Source of the DNA: Mesostigma viride
Lineage: Eukaryota > Streptophyta > Mesostigmatophyceae > Mesostigmatales > Mesostigmataceae
Reading direction: 5' to 3'
Length of the DNA stretch: 64,000 bases
Assembly: GCA_009746045.1 (NCBI GenBank)
Contig: RPFO01001162.1
Span: forward strand, 317,501 to 381,500
Below, one piece after another: positions 48,047-59,899 of the stretch (its first letter is position 1; every line of letters begins with the position of its first letter). The position numbers were made by a program, and so were the translations under genes. Below the pieces are notes generated by a model that saw nothing but the letters and a program-made list of their open reading frames with translations, was not told the origin of the DNA and did not search any database.

Positions 48047-50560
48047 TTAATTTATATAAGGTTCCAGTACAGGGTATCGGGAAGACAGAATTCTTGCTGC
48101 CTCAAAATCAATTAGGCCTGTGCTGCCATCCCCAATGCAAATGAGATCATCATCCTCAGAGTAAGCAAGGTGAGAGAACTCACATTTATTGGGGGTGAAC
48201 CGTGTCCGGTTGCAGCAGGAGCCTGGAGCCAGGTTGTGCCTCGTGTACCAGCAGCCTGGGCAGAGATCCACCTCCCTACTCAGGGTACTAAGGGTTGTTG
48301 TTGCAGTGGTCGCGTAGGTGCCCTCGCTGGAAGCACCTCAGGCATCTGACTGAGCCCCTAGGGTTGCCAGGTTGCCTGTTGTTGTTATTATTGTTGTTGT
48401 TGTTGTTTTTGCCCTACTGGGGCCTGTTGTTGTTGTTGTTGTTGTTGTTGTTGTGGCCCTGCTGGGGTCTGTTGTTGTTATTATAATATGCAGTTGTTGT
48501 TGTTGTTGCCATGCAGGGGCACACGGTGCCATGTGTTGCCTCGCCTCTGAGGTCCACTGCCCCCTTGGTGGGAGGACTTATGTTTCTTGGAGGCCCCCCC
48601 CTGGTTTGCCCCCCCCTTGTTCTTGTGTCCCTGGGTGGCTTGAACCTTGCATGGGGTCCTGAGCCTGGGGGTTGCCAGTGCCAAGGGGGTCCACAGCCTC
48701 CTCAATGGACAGCATGGCTGCACGGAAGTTGTCCCAGTCTGAGCGCCTTCAAGCCTGTTAACAGGGTGGCCAGCACAGATGATTGCAAGCCAGCTTTGGT
48801 TAGCCATGTGTGAATGAGATACCTTGCATGGTTGTAGCTTTAACAGCTCCAAGTCTTTCTCTATCATGACACTGTAATTTTTGGCACACCCAGACAGACC
48901 TGTTGTTTTTATTGACCTTGTAGGCAGCCAGCCAGTTGAAACGTTCTAGTAACTGCTTCCATATGATTGTTGGTAAGCACTAGCTGTTTCAAATCTTTGA
49001 TGAACTGAGGTAGGCCATTGCTCAAGGGCTGCCTCGGGTGTGAGGGTGCGTTCCTGGTATGTTTGAATCAGTGCCCTAATTGCAGGAGAGGATTGGTGGA
49101 AGGTAGATGAGGCTCTGATCGAGAGCCTTAAATTGATGCCTAAGGTTTAGGCCTTCCATCCCATACTCCAGAGCAAAGACAAACGGTTTGGCCTGTTCAA
49201 TTGTATGCCCCTCAGGTAACCCAGCGATAGTGATTTTGGATTCCTTTTTGTGAGGATTGAACATACCTGTGATCGGGGGGTTGGCCCGCAGGAAGGCGTC
49301 AGTGGCTTGTTGAAGACGAGCGGGGTCCAGGTTGATGGTGCCCCTCTCGTATCTGGACATTAAGGCCCTCAGGCCGTCCATGGTTTGCAGCTGATTGGCA
49401 GTCAGCTGTTGATCCTGCAGGGAATTCAGCTGCATGGGCAGTTAAGATTGCCAGCTGTTCCTGGATATCCCCCTGTCTTGGAGGGACCCCTGCAGGAGGT
49501 TGGTTTGGTGCCATGTGCACCTGTGGGTCTGGAATTCCCCCCAGGGCTGCCTGGGGCCCTGGCACCTCCCCAGGCTGGGTATAGGGAGGGTGCCCCAGCC
49601 CACAGGGCGAACCTGGGGTGCTGGGGGAGGGGGAGGGGAGGCCCTGGGGGCCTGGGGTGAGCCCGGGGGGGTCTTGGGAACCCCACTGGGTCCAGCCCCA
49701 GCCGAGGAGGGTCTGGCAGGGTTGTCTGCCTGTGCCCTCCTGGCCACCTCCTCCCTTTGGAGACAAGTTATTTCTTTCCTAACCTCCTGCTCTATGAGTG
49801 CAGCCTGAAAGGCCTCCTCATCAGCTGGGACTGATGTCAGGTGGCAGGGGGAACCCCGCCACTAGGGCGTCCCGGACTGAATAGTCCTTGTCCTTGCCCT
49901 AATCCCTTGGTCCAGGACCAGTAGGCCCGGTTTGGACGTGTAGGGTTGGGGGGGGGATGGGCCCTGAGTGGCTGCCAGCGGGGGGGCCTCCTCGGGCACC
50001 ACCCCATGTTTGGCCAATATGGCATCCGTCACCCTGCTTTGGGTGATGGAGTCCATGGCCTTAAAGTGCGCTGACCGCGCTAAGGCCGCCAGGTCTTGGC
50101 CATCAGCATATTCAAGCTGATAGTCTGGATGTTTAAGGATGTCACGTAACCGCTCAGTTGCCTCGCGGTACACAGCTGCCATCGCCTGGTGTCTGGCCAG
50201 GCGACGTGCAGCTTCCTCTTCTATCCGTTGCCTCTTTTCAGCGAGACGGAAGGCCGCCGGCCTCACGGCGGACCTCCCTGTCACGCTGACGAGCGCGACG
50301 TTCCTCATTAGCCACCAGCGCAGCCTGTTCCACTGCCAGGAGCGCTGGGGTGAGGACGATGTCTTGCTCCCCGTCGGGGAGGCTGGCGGTGTCCGACACT
50401 TCATCGTCGGACATGGGTTGTCCGGCGATGGGGGCGACGGGCCTGCGCAGCACCCGAGTGAGCTTGACGCTTTCCATGTCGATCCTTCTCTTTACGTAAG
50501 GCCATGGTCGGCTTCCCGAACATATGTTCAAGGAGGTTGTGTCCTGTTACGGACGGGATG
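48047..50560 (-). pseudogene. decayed gag-like region of the same retroelement
   Basis: Minus strand, several frames. From the 5' end: DMESVKLTRVLRRPVAP and an acidic stretch, a coiled-coil-like Arg/Glu segment (RLAEKRQRIEEEAARRLARH) continuing to DILKHPDYQLEYADGQDLAA, a Pro/Gly-rich part, ALMSRYERGTINLDPARLQQ ... FNPHKKESKITIAGLPEGH, runs of Thr from a (GTT)n microsatellite (48375-48510), and a Cys/His segment CPGCWYTRHN ... NKCEFSHLAY. At least two frameshifts and several stops separate them. I cannot name the family. Confidence 0.55.
48375..48512. repeat. interrupted (GTT)n microsatellite
   Basis: Three GTT runs separated by two similar GGCCCTGCTGGGG-like spacers. On the minus strand they encode Thr or Gln/Asn runs within the gag-like remnant. 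Confidence 0.9.
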
Positions 50561-52500
50561 TTGAGATTGGATATGGCGGGACGAAATGTAATCGTCCCGT
50601 CAGGAGCCACCGACGCCGTCTCAGCCGGGGCAGAAGCTCCCGGATGGTGGTCGTCGGTGGTACCTGTCCAGGCTGCGGGGGCGAGGAATTGCCACAGGGG
50701 CCGGCGCGGGGCCGGTGCCGCCTGCATGGGGGGTTGTTTTCCTGCCTTACCGCAGCCATGGCTGCACCAGCATTGGTTGCTGCTGGCGCATCCGCCGGGA
50801 AAAGGGGTTGTTCGGTTCCCCGTTAAGCATGGGGAACCGGATCGAGCCTCCACCGGCTGGCGCGCAGGGCCGGGAGGGGGGTTCTGAGCCGGACTGCCTC
50901 TGGGCAGCCGGACCCTCCACATGGCTGTTATTGTTCTTAATTCTTATGTTTTTTTTTTTCTTTTTGGAGATAGCCGCATCACCAGCCGGCAATTCTTGTT
51001 TTCTTTGGGCATCTGCCGATCCTGCCCATTCTCATCATCATCGTATGTCAGCTTCTTCACGATCTTACCGATAGCCGTTGGAGTGTTTGTAAAATTCAAG
51101 TTCGGAATGATATTAATGCACGAACGCGTTGCTTGCTTGAGAGCACAGGATATGGTTGGCAATGAATTGCTTTCACTTATTAGAAAAAAGGTTTACCCTT
51201 TATCAACGTTTCTCTCACTGGCCACGCCGCCAGTGACGGTCCGTTGGGTCACAGACCGTTGGCCCGAGGCCGCACGATGACAGGTAGATGCAGACTAGTC
51301 ACAGCATCGTGTGATCACAGATCAATCCACTCTGCAGTACGTTCCCTATCTACTAGGATACTCTAGTACCGGCCAATGGTAGGACACTACGTATACTGGG
51401 TACTGACATCTGTCACGTACCCCAGTACCCAAAGTACCAACGTACCTATCTAGGGAAACATATGTGACTCGACTAGCAGTCCTATCTGCATAGCCCACGT
51501 GGTATTTATATTCGCTTACCAACGTAGGTTTACAAGGCTTATTCATACGTTGTATATACACAATGCCTTTAATTGAGACTTAGTCTGCAGCAAAGCATGG
51601 AGACTAACCGTATGTCTTCGATCCCCCGCCGGCTCATGGTTGCTATCAGTCTACTTTACTGCGGTTAGGGTTGTTAGTGCTGTACACAGTACCCCCCCCC
51701 CAACACAAACACACAGGAACTGAGAAAAGGGAAAACCACCTCTATAAGCTCTAATAGTATTACTTATATAACTATTACTGTAGCTTAGTATTAACTATTA
51801 ACGCCAGGCTATGAGCAGTAGCGCTATATAGCTGGTGTATCAAGCACTATCTAGTGCTTATGACCTAGTAGAGGCTGTGCCCACGTGACGCTGCTCCAGT
51901 GCACACAACACATCATGTGCCGGTAGCTGTGTGTGACACTTTCCTAGTCTGGTGCAGCCCTTCTGTAAGTATTTTATTATCCCCAATAGACTAATGTGCA
52001 CTGTGATGAATACGTCCGCTACTAACCTCCGCCATTATTACGTCGATTGCGAGAGGTTCCCATGAATTACAGATTATGTATCAAAAGCAATACAGGAAAG
52101 CGAGCATGACATGCAGGAAGAAGAAGGTAAGAGAAAAGCCCACCCAGGTTACCTCTACGTGCAGGTGACGTGCTCACAGCGAGGGAGAAACACAAGGCAG
52201 AAACACAAGGCAGAAACAGCACGTAATCACAAACAATACGCAAATGTTGAGGTCCAGCCACCGGCAACACAATCGGCAACTGCCAACCGGTGACTACCCG
52301 GCTCGAGCCGTATAATAAGCGGCGTTGCCCTCTGGGGGTCCGCTCACGGCTCACGAAGGTTGGCCCGTCTGGGGCAACCTGGGTACCCACAGTCACGAAC
52401 ATGAATACAGAATACGACAGAACAGAAACCCCGTTTCTACACGCGTGGGTAACGAACAGGAAGGACAATTAAGAAGGACTTTTATATATTGCTTTTTTAC
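50561..52500. other. no recognised gene
   Basis: Upstream side of the minus-strand remnant, where an LTR or leader might lie; I could not find a matching repeat at its other end. An AT-rich patch lies at 51725-51860, a C10 run at 51692-51701, and short inverted GTAC-rich words at 51400-51450. Confidence 0.4.
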
Positions 52501-52509
52501 TGATGCGTC

Positions 52510-52755
52510 TGTATCGTTGAAAACCCTGAGTTCTGGCCGCCACCTAGCTGGTGTCGTTGAGAGCCGGAGCTCTGGCCGCCACAGTGTGTCGTTGAAAACT
52601 GGGGCTTTAGCAGCTACCGTCGACAGCCCAACACCACGGGATCGTTGCTGACCTCGCCGAGTATTCCTTTAATACTGGCCGCTCGCCATCTCGGTCGTCG
52701 TTGAATCCCTTGCGGGATTGCCGCCGACCTGTCCAGGGGGCGTTGAATAATGGAA
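52510..52755. repeat. degenerate short repeats beginning GTCGTTGA
   Basis: Four to five imperfect units of about 35-45 bp share GTCGTTGAAA/GAGCC and CTGGCCGCCAC (52514, 52552, 52588, 52696). No function is recognised. Confidence 0.6.
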
Positions 52756-54593
52756 CCTCTATCTACACCAAGCTCCGCCTTGGTCTCCTAACTGGCTACA
52801 CTAACTCTCTCTGGGAGAGATCTTAGCTAACCTCGCCAGCAAACAAACCTCCGATAACCAGTGTAACGTGCCTGGGTTTACACCTAAACCTGAACTACGT
52901 CGCGAAAGATCAACTGTGCCGGTATCAGGAAGAATCAAGGTGGCCTAGTGCAGATTGCGCTTCACGACTGGGGTCGTGGGATATCTGGCACCGCGACTTG
53001 ATGCCAAGCTATTTAATACACATTTACAATGGTTAGCAAGACCAATTACAAATGGATAGTTGCCCCAGGTTCAATGTGTAGGCTTCATCGCACTTTACAT
53101 TCATCGAACCAAGAGGACGAGACTCTCGTCCTCGGACCAATTTCACCTAGGCCTGCCACCAAGCTGGCAAGTGGCGCCGACATGGCGCCGACCTTCCAGA
53201 GAATTCCGAAACAGTCCACACAAGACCCTCGGGTCGACATCGACCCTCGACTGCAGAATCCACGCAATGATGAGTACAAGATCTCAACCAGCTATAAAGT
53301 ACGCAGCGCGGCGCGACTGCACCAGCCCCTAGAAGATCTCATATATCAGCCTAGGCCCAAAATAACTAGTCCGAATCACACAAACTATCATAATTCCATA
53401 TTAAAGTCCTGAACAAGGGACAATTCCCAAATGAGTCCCGAAATGAGTCCCAAAGTCCAACAGACTTGACAACAAGCTAAAATACATATGTAATTTATTC
53501 CATTGTTGCGCCCGTTCCGTGAAGGGTCGGGCCCGCAACAGCTCGTTCCCTTTAGCTATTTCCAACCAAAAGTGCTGCTGACGCAAGCAAATCCCGCGCC
53601 ATAGCACTACAGCTGTCAATCCTGGCTACGTGCATGCGCGCCAAATTACTATGTGCGCATTTTCCAGCAATACAGCAAATCGTATGTGCTGCCAATCCTG
53701 CCTGCTTGTCACAACACAATTCAGGCTTTGGCGCGCTCAGGCTATGAGCGACGCGTGTGCGCATCAATCAAATCAGTCTGCACGGCAGCAATACAATAAT
53801 GATTACGCGCGACGCTCAGTCATCATGACATAATGACTGTTCCGTCCGATATCTAGCAACTGTAGACTGAACATACTACAAAATATTCAGCCACAAGCGT
53901 CGTAGAGTTGGGTACTACCATCCGGCGCGGCCCTTCACACCGGCCGGTACCCAGACTTGAACAAATCCAAGCCAAATGGCTACCGCGGAACCAAACCAAC
54001 GGAACTGAACCGGACGTAAATGATTCGGTGAACAGTCGTTTCTCGAGTGCACGGACGTAAATGATCACGGACGTGACACACACACCAGCCCCTGTGGGCA
54101 AGCCCCCCCCCCCCCCCCCGGAGGAAGGGGCGCTTTGCTGAGTAGAGTAGGTAGGATTTTCTAGATTAGCCTAGAGTTAGCTTAGGTAGGTTTTGCGGCT
54201 TCGCTCACCCATCCATCACGCAGGGGAATACGTGCTACATGATCTCCCCACGGAGTCACGTTATAATTTAGTCTACTCTCGTCCGTGCACATGCAACTTT
54301 GGGACAGCATTCGTCCAACAACCACTGTCTCACTTATTGTAAAAACCAAATAATAAGCTTTGAATTGATCAACAGTAGCTTTCCCACGTGCAGCTGAAAA
54401 TAGTCACTGCCAATGCATGGTGAGCACGAAACTTCAAAAGAACTAGAGCTTGCACATACGCATAGTATGAGTAGTTGTCTCACTTATTTTGCATTCAGGA
54501 CAGTGCCCCTGGGTGCCATTCGCCATTCACATTTACACATTGGCCAACAGTTGTCTTTGTCTCACTTATGTACAGTAATTAACTCATTAATGA
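52756..54593. other. no recognised gene
   Basis: Open frames such as 53029-53412 show no family motif. A C17 run lies at 54103-54119, and GTCTCACTTAT recurs at about 54327, 54477 and 54560. Confidence 0.4.
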
Positions 54594-54653
54594 ATGAATG
54601 AATAGACACGTGACTGCGTCACGTGAGCAAAAGTCCTCAGTGGGAGGGGAACA
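54594..54653 (-). mobile_element. LINE tail remnant
   Basis: On the minus strand it reads TTCCCCTCCCACTGAGGACT and then CACGTGACGCAGTCACGTG, the same tail as the LINE at 28.9-29.0 kb. It ends in AATGAATGAATG repeats on the + strand. Only the last ~60 bp are present. Confidence 0.75.
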
Positions 54654-54779
54654 CCACTTACAGTAAACACCTGATAATCCAATGGCGATGCTTCCAAAAA
54701 AACTAAAGAGAGTTGGCCAGAATTCTCTCAGACGCATGGCATCTTACATGTTACTGTCCGCTATTTATGGCGGACATGC

Positions 54780-54811
54780 CCAACTGTCCGCTACAAGTAG
54801 CGGACAGTTGG
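54780..54811. repeat. perfect hairpin with 15-bp arms
   Basis: CCAACTGTCCGCTAC, loop AA, then the exact reverse complement. A related GTCCGCTATTTATGGCGGAC hairpin lies just left (54758-54777). Matching outer words (GAATTCTCTC left, GAGAGAATAA right) suggest a MITE-like unit of about 120 bp. Confidence 0.9.
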
Positions 54812-55300
54812 TTGAGAGAATAACGCAAATGCCAGTAGGTATTTCCGTGATATTTTTAGCCAGGTGTCTTCAGCTAGATGTGTACTACGTCCCGTAACTA
54901 AACATCACTAATTCCTGACAAGTACGGCGGGACTAATTATCGACCAAAGTACAGAGAGTGCCCTTTTCAATGGGACCAAAACGTGAATGTAAAATATTGA
55001 CGTCCGTGCAGATTTGCTGCTATGGCAGCGCAGAAAACTGACTGGCGCAGGAGCATTTATGCATGGATTCGTTCCAAAGTTTGTAGGCACACTTCATACG
55101 TCATAAGGATGCTGTAGACCTAGTTGAGCAACCTCTGACAAGGCGCGCAATCATCATTTATTGCGTCAACACGCGTTTACTACCACGGCCGGGGATGCCG
55201 ATGAAGCTAGCACTTGGTATATGCCGTTGTATCATTGAATAGTTCTCAACAAGGGCCAGGAAGCCTCGGGGCATCGTTTCTGTCATGAGCTTGCTACCTG

Positions 55301-55602
55301 TCAGCCAGCCTTTTTTGCGGTAATGCGACCTGGCGCAGTTTGCTGTCCCTGCCGCTGCCGTGAACGAGGTACAGCGAATTTTTCTGCGCCCGAAAATTCG
55401 GGGGTGTCCCGTTCCCTTAAGTGAGACAACTTCCTGGACACATGGTGGTCCAACGTCGCCTGAGGACTGGAGCAGTTGTCTGAGATGAAAGGCGCCACGA
55501 TCGCGGAAGCCGCATGGCTGTGTGTAGGAGGATCTGCATATGGAGGGACAACGGCGAACACATAGTGGCTGACCGGGCCAGTCAGTGTGGACTGTCTGCC
55601 TG
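55301..55602. other. exostosin downstream region
   Basis: Presumed 3' untranslated and intergenic DNA. I find no clear TGTAA on the minus strand here. Confidence 0.4.
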
Positions 55603-57507
55603 CTACTGAGACGGCCAGCGCAGGTTGCTCCGTATCCACGCGAGCGTGCCTAGGGTGTAGTTGTACGCCAGCCCATAATCGTGGTCCCAAATGAAGGCCT
55701 TGTGCACACGCTCCACCCCTTCCTGCAGCTGCCGCAGCTTCTCGGGCCCCACCGCACGCAGGCGGTCTACAATCTGTGGGATCTCTTTCTTGCGGAACGA
55801 CAGCGAGAAGCTCGGGTAGTGGATGCGAGGGAAGTTGCCCCACACATAGGACGGGCCGTCCTGCTGCCAGTTACTGCTGGCATCTCCTCCGTACTCGTAC
55901 GACTCGTACGGCCACAGGATATCATCCCGCACAATCACAGGGATGCATCCCGACGCCATGTAGTCCATCATGCGCACCGAGAAGCCAAACCCAGGCACAT
56001 CCAGGCAGAACTTGGACGAGCGCAGCTTGGGGTAGTATCGCTCATTTAGCCCGTGGTTGTTGATCTCCACATCAGCCGACATCGACGCGAGGTGGTCATT
56101 GTACCATTGGAACATGGCAGCGCGCACACCCATCGCATACTCCGCGTTGCGGCATATGTCGGAGTTGTTGGCGCTGTCCTCACACCCAGCGTTGTTCATG
56201 GGCAAGCTCCCACCTGCGAAGAAGAGCAGCAACGGCCGTGGCACGTCGCGCCACCCCTCGGCAAACGCCTGCTTGGCCTGCTGCACCATGGGCGGCTGCA
56301 AGTAGAGCACGCGGGCACGCGGGTTCCCAGGGGGCCCTGCCTCCCTTTGGTCGGCCCCGCCCGCGGGCGTCAGTGGGGGCACCACCATGTCCTTGGCAGG
56401 GACAAGGCAGGGCCCAAAGCTCCTTCCGCCCCCATCGCGCCATGCATCCAACCGCCCGTAGTGCGCCAGCATAATGCCTGACCGGAACTTGCGGTTCAGC
56501 TGGCAGGGCCCAATGTCACCCACCACCCACCAGATGTGGTCCGTGCCGTTGCTCCGGTCAAAGTAGCCCATCGGCCGGATGGCCGCCAGCGTGTCGCGCA
56601 TGTGCGGCGACGGCGGGCCCCCGTTCTGAGTGTATCGGTAGGGCATCTGCGGCGCGTAGAACAGGTGGGCCTCCTCCGGGTTGGTCGTGAGGTGGGCTGA
56701 GTCCTGCAGCAGCCGGCTGAGGAAGAAGCCGTACGCGAAATACAGGCCGCCGCATATGTCGTTACAACCGGTAGGGCAGGGCTCTCCCTGCAGCACCTGG
56801 GGGGGCAGGTCGTACACGTAGATCTTGAGCTCATCCAAGCTCTTGGGAGGGGGGGGTGCCGGTGGCAGTGCCCTGCCCGGCGCGCTCGGCGCGGGGTGGG
56901 GCGTGCGGGATGACAGGGAGCAGTCCAGCCCAAACCAGCCCGGCTCGCACTTGCACCAGCCGGCGAAGCACTGCCCGTGGCCGGAGCATCGGTTGATGCA
57001 TCCCCTGCTGCAGGGCAGCTCGCACCGCCTCCCCTCATAGCCCAGATGGCATTGGCAGTGAGGCGTCGGGTCAGAATTCGACCTGCTGGGCCCTGCGCAC
57101 CCCCCCCCATACGGCGAACAGCATGTCTCGTTGCCCCACCCTGCGAAGTTGCCATGCAGATTCCGTTGCGGGCATGTGGGCACCGTGCCTGCACACTTGT
57201 AGTCGGGTGTATAATATATGGGCACGTCCTGCAACCACACGTGGTTGGGCGCGTAGCGTGCCAGCAGGACGCGGCAGCCAGGCGGAAGCGGCCTCTGCCC
57301 GCCCTCGTGCTTGTCGCTGCTGGCGCCGGCATGCCCGCCCTGGCTGCAGGTGGTAAGCGGGTCTTCCCGTTCAAAGTCGCCCAGCATCATGAACAGGCGG
57401 GTCATGCCTGCCCCATCCTCCAGCGCCGAGTGTTGCAGCTGCAGCAGCTCGTCGTACGGCACTGCAGCGTTAGGCAGCCGCACGTAGCACCGGGAAAAAG
57501 GAAACAC
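55603..57507 (-). CDS. exostosin gene exon 2
   Basis: Starts VFPFSRCYVRLPNAAVPYDE after acceptor CACGCAG and runs 634 codons to a stop at 55603. The frame is also open upstream of the acceptor, but that text (SHCGDGPRLPF) is intron-like. Confidence 0.88.
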   Translation of the reverse strand: MFPFSRCYVRLPNAAVPYDELLQLQHSALEDGAGMTRLFMMLGDFEREDPLTTCSQGGHAGASSDKHEGGQRPLPPGCRVLLARYAPNHVWLQDVPIYYTPDYKCAGTVPTCPQRNLHGNFAGWGNETCCSPYGGGCAGPSRSNSDPTPHCQCHLGYEGRRCELPCSRGCINRCSGHGQCFAGWCKCEPGWFGLDCSLSSRTPHPAPSAPGRALPPAPPPPKSLDELKIYVYDLPPQVLQGEPCPTGCNDICGGLYFAYGFFLSRLLQDSAHLTTNPEEAHLFYAPQMPYRYTQNGGPPSPHMRDTLAAIRPMGYFDRSNGTDHIWWVVGDIGPCQLNRKFRSGIMLAHYGRLDAWRDGGGRSFGPCLVPAKDMVVPPLTPAGGADQREAGPPGNPRARVLYLQPPMVQQAKQAFAEGWRDVPRPLLLFFAGGSLPMNNAGCEDSANNSDICRNAEYAMGVRAAMFQWYNDHLASMSADVEINNHGLNERYYPKLRSSKFCLDVPGFGFSVRMMDYMASGCIPVIVRDDILWPYESYEYGGDASSNWQQDGPSYVWGNFPRIHYPSFSLSFRKKEIPQIVDRLRAVGPEKLRQLQEGVERVHKAFIWDHDYGLAYNYTLGTLAWIRSNLRWPSQ

Positions 57508-59315
57508 CTGCGTGAAGAGGCACACACACGCAGCAAAGGGCAGGCGTGGGCCATCCCCACAATGAGACGCGGTGCCATCGGTGAGTGTAGAGACTTGGGA
57601 GCTACGCATGCCACAGAGAGGCATGGGCAAAACAGGGCTGCTGGGTGCCATACTGGCGAGACACCTCCCGCGGCAGAGTGGCCAACTCCTCTGGTGAGAA
57701 AGGAGCCATGCCAAGGCGACGCGGGCCAAGGAACACCACCAACCACACACTTGCCCATGCACGCATACAGAAAAGGAGTGCCCTCGGGCTTTCTACCAGA
57801 TTGACACTAAGCTATGTACTTAATAAAAACAACTTGGAGGTGGCCCCTTTCTAAAGTCCAACCCTTGCGTTATAAAAAATCCTGCGGACGTGGCTATGGA
57901 AACATTCGCACAACAGTGAGAGGACACCATTACAACACAAGCCGGGATGGGGGGCACATAGCTGGCACCTGTGCCTTGAACGGGGTGGCTTCCATGGGAT
58001 CCACATTAAAAGCCCCAGGACGGCGTTCCCTCCAAGCATCTGCTTCAAGCATCCGCTGCAAGCATCCGCTGCAAGCATCCGCTCCAAGCATCCGCTCCAA
58101 GCATCCGCTGCAAGCATCCGCTCCGAGCATGCCCTCCAAGCATCTGTACAAGGACAAGCCATAGGGATGCCTTAGGGGCATCCCACCCACTACCTTCTGC
58201 GCCACCTATGCGAGACTGCACACAAACTCAACGTCATAAAATGATAACTCCATATTGCCATATGGTCCACACTAGCGAGCCTACAAGCGACTAGCATGGG
58301 TGACCTGAGCGTGCCTGAGCCAACGAAAGGCATGACCCCTACCCCATGCAACATCTCCCGCCACTCAGCCAGGGGCTACAATGACATGCAGAGCAGGACA
58401 GCTCGTATGATACAACGGCGATGCGACATGCTACCGGGAGCAGCATGCGATCCCATGATCGCCACATCGTACATGTCCAAGTTGCGGACAGCGCCCCCTT
58501 GTCAAGCATCCCCTCTATACGTACTTGGATTGGGCCATGGATAGCGCATACACAACAGGACGACGGCAGACGGAGGGGATGACGGCAGGCGAGGGGGCAC
58601 TAAACAAGGGAGTGACAGGGGCAAAAGTAGACGGAAAAGGGGGGGTGGAGGAAAGGAAGGGGGAAGAGAAATCATGGAAAGGCAGAAAGCGGCGGCCAGT
58701 GCTGAGGGGGGGTGGCAGAGGGAAGAATGACAAAGATGGCAGGGGACCAGCATAAAGGCGAGGGCAGAGGGAAGTAATGCGTGGATGTCCCCTAGGCATT
58801 ACAAGATTCATTATAATGAGAGCCCCTAGGTGTGCACGACGCACCTCCCGCTTGCCGCGGCCCCCGTTGGCTTCCCGCAGCTCCAGCAGGCACTTGCACG
58901 ACACGAGGCGGAATATCTCGAACGTGTTCCAGATGCTCAGTGGTACGGCCGGGGGGGTCCAACCAGGGTAGTTGGTTGGGCCAAGGTGGCAGCTCGGCAT
59001 CATGTACTCACTACAAGTGCTACCGGTGAACCCGTACTGGCACTGGCATGTGCCATCCCGGTAATTGCAGTTTCCTCGATCGCAGCCGGTAGTGCAGTTA
59101 AGGCCACGTTCACAGCTGGTAACACTGCAGTTGAAGCCACTGCCGAGCGGTGGCGGAGTCCGGTCGACCAGCTTCCGCCGCAAGATGTGACCAGGTCGCC
59201 GAATGAAGTTCCAACCCGAGGCGAAGCCTCGACCAGCCACAACATCTACTGACGATGTCACAGCAAACCACAATATTATTACATGAACGAACGTAAGTGC
59301 TGGTGGAGCTGGCAT
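55603..59315 (-). CDS. EGF-like and exostosin (GT47) domain glycosyltransferase, two exons
   Basis: Exon 1 is 59315-58845 and exon 2 is 57507-55603; the donor is GTGCGT, the acceptor TTCACGCAG, in phase 0. The product has 791 residues. Residues 1-28 form a signal peptide or membrane anchor (ALTFVHVIILWFAVTSS), so it enters the secretory pathway, probably the Golgi. EGF-like modules lie at about 74-101 (CDRGNCNYRDGTCQCQYGF) and 308-354 (CSGHGQCFAGWCKCEPGWFG). A Pro-rich linker precedes the exostosin domain (about 383-780): LKIYVYDLPPQVL, HLFYAPQMPYRY, WWVVGDIGPC, and the conserved SKFCLDVPGFGF-SVRMMDYMASGCIPVIVRDD core. GT47 enzymes transfer sugars onto cell-wall or extracellular glycans; the substrate is unknown. 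EGF plus exostosin proteins are a multigene family in green algae. Exon 1 was joined by phase and domain logic. Confidence 0.9.
57508..58844 (-). repeat. exostosin intron with a 13-bp tandem repeat
   Basis: 1337-nt intron. 58029-58145 holds about nine copies of a 13-bp CAAGCATCCGCT[GC] unit on the + strand. 58560-58740 is purine-rich on the + strand, thus pyrimidine-rich in the transcript. Confidence 0.75.
58845..59315 (-). CDS. exostosin gene exon 1
   Basis: Starts at the first ATG (59315-59313), giving MPAPPALTFVHVIILW. A GTG further upstream extends the frame but is not needed. The exon ends ELREANGGRGKRE before donor GTGCGTCG. 157 codons. Confidence 0.82.
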
Positions 59316-59899
59316 TTGAATACGTACACGGTGCTGTTTTGAATTAATAACCCTCACTTATCAGAGGCAAAGTTTTTCTCGGCATCCATTTCTGGGACGT
59401 CAGCCGTGTCACGCCTGCCCACGCTGGTGCATGGCAAGGTCGATTGAAACTCAAAAGTCGAGCATACGGCTAATGTTTACACTCGGACTTTTTCTCAAAA
59501 AGCCGAAGCCGGCACACCCTTTCCACCGCGCGGTACCGTCGACGGCAGGGTTCAAGATTACCATTGGGCATCATGACGATGTGTCCTGCACAGCATGAGG
59601 AGTTGTGAGCATCGACGACGGTCCTGCCCTGCCATGATGAGCAACGCCTGATGGTCAATCAGTGCTGCAATGTCGTGGCTTTGAAGCTCGTTTGTTGAAG
59701 CATGGCCAGTTTGGCCAGCCCGGAAAAACGTGACTAGAGCAAACCATGCGAACAATTCATGGGTAACCCGACATTCGATGCTGTACCGCCATATCCCTGT
59801 CCCTTGTTGTATATTCCCAGTTGAATCCCACTCCGCGCATGGGCATGTTGTTGTATATGCGATGCTGCTTTTGCCCATCATGGGGAGGTGGCACCCCAA

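Noticed and set aside
58515-58844. Continuation of exostosin exon 1 past the donor
   Set aside because: After GTGCGT the translation loses all EGF or exostosin character and becomes Ser/Pro/Leu low complexity, as expected for intron.
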